A DNA stretch of 9,794 bases from JAVBPA01 sp031549925 (lineage in GTDB: Bacteria; Bacillota; Clostridia; Oscillospirales; CAG-272), in assembly GCA_031549925.1 (NCBI GenBank), contig JAVBPA010000076.1:1-9794 (forward strand), written 5' to 3'. Position 1 is the stretch's first letter. Each line of letters opens with the position of its first letter. Positions 6,157 through 9,794 of this stretch are shown here, piece after piece. Position numbers and translations under genes: made by a program. Under the pieces are notes generated by a model. It was given only the letters and a program-made list of their open reading frames with translations. It searched no databases and had not been told where the DNA came from.

Positions 6157-7446
6157 ATGAAATATTCACAATATTCAAAAACACAACTTGAAAATGAATT
6201 ATCTTCCGTAATGGCAAAACTCAGCGAATATAAGGCAAGCGGTATAAAACTGGATATGTCCCGCGGAAAACCGGGACCCGATCAATTAGTTCTCTCACAG
6301 GATATGCTAGGTTGTATAAAAAAACCCGCAGATTGTATAACGGAAAATGGTTTTGACTGCCGTAACTACGGATTGCTTGACGGTATTCCGGAAGCAAAAA
6401 AATTGTTTGCGGACATACTTGATGTTCCGGTTGAAAATGTCATAGTTACAGGTAACTCCAGCCTTAATATCATGTATGATGAATTGGTACGCGCAATGCT
6501 TTACGGAGTAGCCGGAGGAAAATCTCCTTGGAAAGATCTTCCGAAAGTGAAGTTTATTTGTCCTGTTCCGGGATATGACAGACATTTTGCAATATGCGCC
6601 GCTTTAGGTATCGAAATGATAACAGTTCCGATGACAAAAGATGGTCCGGATATGAACAAGGTTGCCTCTCTTTGCGCCGATGATGAATCTGTAAAAGGTA
6701 TCTGGTGCGTTCCGAAATATTCAAATCCCGACGGAATAGTATATTCGGATGATACTGTGCGTGCTTTTGCTTCCCTTAAACCTGCCGCTTCCGATTTCCG
6801 TATATTTTGGGACAACGCTTATGTAGTACATCCGCTTGAAGGAGAACCTGCCGTTCAATTAAATCTTTTCACCGAAGCAATAAAATATGATAATGAAAAT
6901 ATGCCGCTCATATTTACATCTACATCCAAAATAAGCTTCCCCGGTTCCGGTGTGGCTGTTATGGCGGCAAGCAATGAAAATATCGCACATACAAAAAAAT
7001 ATATGGGAATCCAAACAATAGGATACGACAAATTAAATCAAATGCGGCATGTTAAATTTTTCGGTTCGGCGGAAGGTATATTAAACCAGATGAAAAAACA
7101 TGCGGCATGTGTTAAACCTAAATTTGAAACAGTTCTGCTTGAACTCGAAAGCCTCGCCCCTCTGGGTATAGCCGAATGGAATAGTCCGAAAGGCGGATAT
7201 TTTATCAGTCTCGATGTTATGGACGGCTGTGCTAAACGCGCGTATGAACTCGCAAAAGATACAGGAGTTACCCTTACAAAAGTCGGCGATACTTTCCCTT
7301 ATGGAAAAGATCCGCGTGACCGCAATATACGTATTGCTCCGACATATCCTTCGGCAGCAGAATTGAAATCGGCAGCTGCTATATTGTGTTTATGCGTCAG
7401 AGCTGCGGCGGCGGAATTATTGCTTTCTTCCGGTTCAGTCAAATGA
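6157..7446 (+). CDS. Aminotransferase, aspartate aminotransferase subgroup Ic-like (fold-type I PLP enzyme)
   Basis: This 429-residue cytosolic enzyme transfers an amino group between an amino acid (probably aspartate or a relative) and a 2-oxo acid, using pyridoxal phosphate. Landmarks in order are 'LDMSRGKPGPDQL' (32-44), 'CRNYGLLDGIPEAKKLF' (68-84), the cofactor-phosphate loop 'VTGNSS' (97-102), 'CPVPGYDRHF' (135-144), 'KYSNPDG' (187-193) with N190, 'WDNAYVVHPL' (218-227) with D219 and Y222, the Schiff-base lysine K258 in 'STSKISFPGSG', and the substrate-carboxylate arginine R392 in 'RNIRIAPT'. These match the Pfam group once annotated as an alternative aspartate aminotransferase (subgroup Ic). 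All key residues are present, so it should be active. AAGGA lies 14 nt before the ATG, a long spacing. The stop TGA overlaps the start of the next gene. It follows the deacetylase by 69 bp with no terminator. Confidence 0.88.
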   Translation: MKYSQYSKTQLENELSSVMAKLSEYKASGIKLDMSRGKPGPDQLVLSQDMLGCIKKPADCITENGFDCRNYGLLDGIPEAKKLFADILDVPVENVIVTGNSSLNIMYDELVRAMLYGVAGGKSPWKDLPKVKFICPVPGYDRHFAICAALGIEMITVPMTKDGPDMNKVASLCADDESVKGIWCVPKYSNPDGIVYSDDTVRAFASLKPAASDFRIFWDNAYVVHPLEGEPAVQLNLFTEAIKYDNENMPLIFTSTSKISFPGSGVAVMAASNENIAHTKKYMGIQTIGYDKLNQMRHVKFFGSAEGILNQMKKHAACVKPKFETVLLELESLAPLGIAEWNSPKGGYFISLDVMDGCAKRAYELAKDTGVTLTKVGDTFPYGKDPRDRNIRIAPTYPSAAELKSAAAILCLCVRAAAAELLLSSGSVK

Positions 7447-9725
7447 TTTCCGATTCTCTCGAATCGACGGCGGATCGTGATCAGTTTATGGAAAACCGAA
7501 CAGATAAAACGAATTCGGACGATAATAATTATATCGGCGAAAATTCTCCGGATAATAATTTATCAACCGGTGATTTTGTGAATGATTCTATATCCGGTGA
7601 TTCTTCAAACATTGATAATTCAAAGAATGAAAATTTACCGGATGAAACAGTTGCCGTTTCAAATTTTGATATTACAGAAAAAGATGATATTACCGTTAAT
7701 GTAAACTCAGATAATATCCATAATGACGATCAATGTGACGTTGACTTAGACGCCGCATTGGTCTCTTATTCTGATCAGACGAAATCATCTGAATTTGAAA
7801 ATGAAGAAAAAAAACCAGAAAAACAGGAAACGGTAACAATAACAGAATCTTCGGAAGAAATTTTTGAAAATAATACAGTAACAATAAAACCATTAAAAAT
7901 TTCTGATATATTATATTCTATATTAGGAATTATAGCAGGTATAACGGCATCCGCTTTTTGTTTATTTTTTGTATTCAACGGATATATCTCTTATTTCGAG
8001 CTTGTTATATTTGCCGTGGTTTCGTTTATTTGTTTAATCGTTTCATGTTTGATATATATACTTGCGAAACTCGTATGCGGATTAATTTTTAAGTTCCGAT
8101 TCAGAGGATTATATTTTTTATTTTTCTCTTTGGAATATAAACCTGAAAATGGTTTTAAAATATATATTAATATAATACCGAAATTCATACCTCGTCTTGA
8201 CATGCTTCTCCCGGAAGCTGATATTAAAATAAGTAAAACTGTATACTATTTTACATCGGGAATCATTTGCAATTTGGTGTTTTCTCTCGTTTTTTCGGTA
8301 ATATCGCTTATCGTTGATACAAGAGGATGGAAAAATATATTTTTGACGGCTGCTGTATTTTGTATACTGAGAATATTGTACGAATTCTTTTTTACATACG
8401 GCAAAATTCTTTCGGATTGGCAAATTATTAGCATTATAATAAATAATATTTCCAAAACAGAAAAATATATAGAATATTATTATTTTGAAACACAAAACAG
8501 AATAGGTATCAGACCTTCTGAAATGGAAAATAATAAATTGGTTTTTTGGGGTAGCATACCTCTTGAAAACAATAAAATTTTATTATCAATTAACAAGATC
8601 ATAGATAATATTTTAATAAAATTAAAAATAAGAAAAAAGATTCAATCTGTTAATGAAAATAAAATTCCTGTAATATCATCAAATCAAAGCAGCAAACAAT
8701 TGCTTGAAAAAATTATATCCTCTTACGGATTATCGGATGAAAGTTCAGATGAGTTGCTGGATATAAAAAACGATGAAATAAATGATAACGATGAAAATGC
8801 GGCAATTGAGTTATCTTTTAATGATAAATCAGAGGAAAATATTAATGTTTGCGATGATTATTATTTTGATTCAACAGATGAAACCAATATTAATATAAAA
8901 TCAAGCAGTATAAACGAAAAAACAGGTACAGAAGAAACAACAGAAGCATCAAAAGATACCGAAGAAACAACAGAAGATACCGAAGAAAAAACAGAAACTG
9001 TTGTTGCAGCAGAAACTGTTGTTGCAGCAGAAATTATACAAATAGAAACAGCAGAACCAAAAAATACAACCGATAAAGCAGAAAATGAAGAAGCAGTAAA
9101 TAACTCAGAGTTAATGGAATCCGATATAAAAATTGAAACAAAAGAAGAATTTATAGAACAACTTTCAGAAAAATCCGCGAAAACAGAGATTGATATAAAA
9201 ACCGAAACAATCGTAAAACCTTTTGAAATAGATCTTGAGTCAATTAATAAAACCGGTGAAATTGAATATATTGATTCACTTTTGCTGCTTATAAAATATT
9301 ATCATGCACTCGACAAAGATGAAAAAGACAATTTGAATATTATATGTAATTATTTTACCGAAAATATCAGCCGTTTACCGCAAAAAATCAAAAAAATTGT
9401 ATTAAATGAACTGTGTTTTATAAATTCGCGCTTGTGTAAAACCGAAACAGCCGAACAATATTTTAAAATGTCGGAAGTATCAGGAATGTTGTTTAATTCT
9501 TACGCCGAAATATCATATATAAGAACTATTGCGTATTTCCAATTTTTTATTTGTAAAAATACTGAAGCGGCATTAATATTTGTAAACGAAGGTTTAAAAC
9601 AAACAAAAAAACATCCCGCACCATCAGGCAGCGGAATGGAATATGTATTTTTAAAGAAGCTGTTCGACTTAATTAATACAAAAACAACAGCCGAACAAAA
9701 AACAGAAATTTTTATGAGAAGATAA
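7443..9725 (+). CDS. Membrane protein resembling a degenerate clostridial M50 (site-2 protease-like) family member, with acidic linkers
   Basis: The frame is open from 7386, but ATG 7443 forms an ATGA overlap with the aminotransferase stop; this gives 760 residues and translational coupling. No Shine-Dalgarno is visible. Layout: residues 1-145 are acidic, D/N/S-rich and probably disordered. Membrane segments follow at about 156-178, 184-207, 272-291 and 299-320. Residues 410-605 are a long E/T/D/N-rich linker with tandem repeats, and 606-746 form a helical, TPR-like domain. The core resembles clostridial M50 proteins: a glycine followed by 'FLFFSL', 'PEADI' before 'YYFTSGIICNLVFSL' (compare 'GGxxxNL'), 'ILSDWQII' where the family has an N/SDG motif, and a C-terminal 'RTIAYFQFF...AALIFVNEGL'. 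The metalloprotease HExGH position reads LVCGL (210-214), so proteolysis is unlikely. The family link is from remembered motifs, not a search. The alternative is an unrelated lineage-specific membrane protein. Confidence 0.55.
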   Translation: MISDSLESTADRDQFMENRTDKTNSDDNNYIGENSPDNNLSTGDFVNDSISGDSSNIDNSKNENLPDETVAVSNFDITEKDDITVNVNSDNIHNDDQCDVDLDAALVSYSDQTKSSEFENEEKKPEKQETVTITESSEEIFENNTVTIKPLKISDILYSILGIIAGITASAFCLFFVFNGYISYFELVIFAVVSFICLIVSCLIYILAKLVCGLIFKFRFRGLYFLFFSLEYKPENGFKIYINIIPKFIPRLDMLLPEADIKISKTVYYFTSGIICNLVFSLVFSVISLIVDTRGWKNIFLTAAVFCILRILYEFFFTYGKILSDWQIISIIINNISKTEKYIEYYYFETQNRIGIRPSEMENNKLVFWGSIPLENNKILLSINKIIDNILIKLKIRKKIQSVNENKIPVISSNQSSKQLLEKIISSYGLSDESSDELLDIKNDEINDNDENAAIELSFNDKSEENINVCDDYYFDSTDETNINIKSSSINEKTGTEETTEASKDTEETTEDTEEKTETVVAAETVVAAEIIQIETAEPKNTTDKAENEEAVNNSELMESDIKIETKEEFIEQLSEKSAKTEIDIKTETIVKPFEIDLESINKTGEIEYIDSLLLLIKYYHALDKDEKDNLNIICNYFTENISRLPQKIKKIVLNELCFINSRLCKTETAEQYFKMSEVSGMLFNSYAEISYIRTIAYFQFFICKNTEAALIFVNEGLKQTKKHPAPSGSGMEYVFLKKLFDLINTKTTAEQKTEIFMRR
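8954..8995 (+). repeat. 21-bp tandem repeat, two copies, coding
   Basis: Two adjacent 21-bp units (8954-8974 and 8975-8995) differ at one base (C at 8968, A at 8989). They encode DTEETTE and DTEEKTE in the acidic linker of the membrane protein. The length is a multiple of three, so copy-number change keeps the frame. It runs directly into the 18-bp repeat. Confidence 0.8.
8992..9033 (+). repeat. 18-bp tandem repeat, about 2.3 copies, coding
   Basis: The unit CAGAAACTGTTGTTGCAG occurs at 8992-9009 and 9010-9027 without a mismatch, then six more bases (9028-9033). It encodes two copies of ETVVAA. Perfect identity of the copies points to recent slippage. The repeat is frame-preserving. Confidence 0.9.
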
Positions 9726-9727
9726 AA

Positions 9728-9743
9728 ATATTCTTAAGGATAT
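9728..9743 (+). terminator. Weak hairpin after the last gene
   Basis: Two 6-nt arms (9728-9733 and 9738-9743, one G-U pair) enclose a TTAA loop starting 3 nt after the stop codon. A second small palindrome overlaps it downstream. There is no uninterrupted T-run and the stem is short, so this is at best a weak terminator or simply AT-rich background. The remaining bases to the window end hold no gene I can support. Confidence 0.2.
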
Positions 9744-9794
9744 TAAAATATCATTTATATAATGAATATTATAAAATCAATTGCGTAGTTAATA

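Noticed and set aside
7386..7442. Longer N-terminus for the membrane protein
   Set aside because: It would overlap the aminotransferase by about 60 bp with no ribosome site; the ATGA overlap at 7443 is the usual arrangement.
8118..8495. Long minus-strand open frames inside the last gene and similar ones across the window
   Set aside because: They lie opposite well-supported genes, have no ribosome sites, and show no recognisable domains; they reflect low stop density on the complementary strand.
7443..9725. Calling the last gene an active M50 metalloprotease
   Set aside because: No HExxH is found anywhere in the translated sequence; the aligned position reads LVCGL.
9762..9788. ATG-initiated frame at the right edge
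   Set aside because: It closes at a TAG after eight codons and has no ribosome site.

Overview
The window is AT-rich bacterial DNA with tightly packed genes and clear Shine-Dalgarno sites. Several families in it are typical of anaerobic low-GC Gram-positives: DUF4330 proteins beside an O-antigen-ligase-type membrane protein, a YjjG-type HAD nucleotidase, a URO-D/MtaA-like protein and a clostridial-style M50-like membrane protein. I infer an uncultured member of Bacillota, class Clostridia. This rests on family resemblance recalled from memory, not on a marker gene. I see no rRNA, tRNA, CRISPR array, insertion sequence or phage gene.

Layout. (1) At the left edge is the 3' part of a plus-strand HAD nucleotidase gene. 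It converges on a minus-strand operon, and a near-perfect bidirectional hairpin terminator (577-622) lies between them. (2) The minus-strand operon reads right to left: a 678-residue polytopic O-antigen ligase/polymerase-like protein, then two 167-residue single-pass DUF4330-type proteins. The two small proteins are diverged tandem paralogs and their genes overlap by 8 bp. The set looks like an envelope-polysaccharide module. (3) A divergent spacer of about 450 bp (3716-4166) carries a good plus-strand sigma-A promoter, a plausible minus-strand extended -10 promoter and one doubtful 61-codon ORF. (4) Four plus-strand genes follow: a URO-D/MtaA-superfamily protein (not HemE), a PIG-L/LmbE zinc deacetylase, a subgroup Ic aspartate aminotransferase-like PLP enzyme, and a 760-residue membrane protein whose start codon overlaps the aminotransferase stop (ATGA).

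How they may work together. The minus-strand operon probably makes or attaches a surface glycan. The three plus-strand enzymes (URO-D-like, deacetylase, aminotransferase) share orientation and short spacers. They may belong to one small-molecule pathway, but nothing in the window fixes the substrate.

The most unusual item is the last gene. Its hydrophobic core and C-terminal helical domain resemble the clostridial M50 (site-2 protease) family, but the HExxH metal site appears to be lost. Long acidic disordered segments have been added, one of them built partly from short tandem DNA repeats. It looks like a catalytically dead 'pseudo-protease' membrane scaffold, translationally coupled to a metabolic enzyme.
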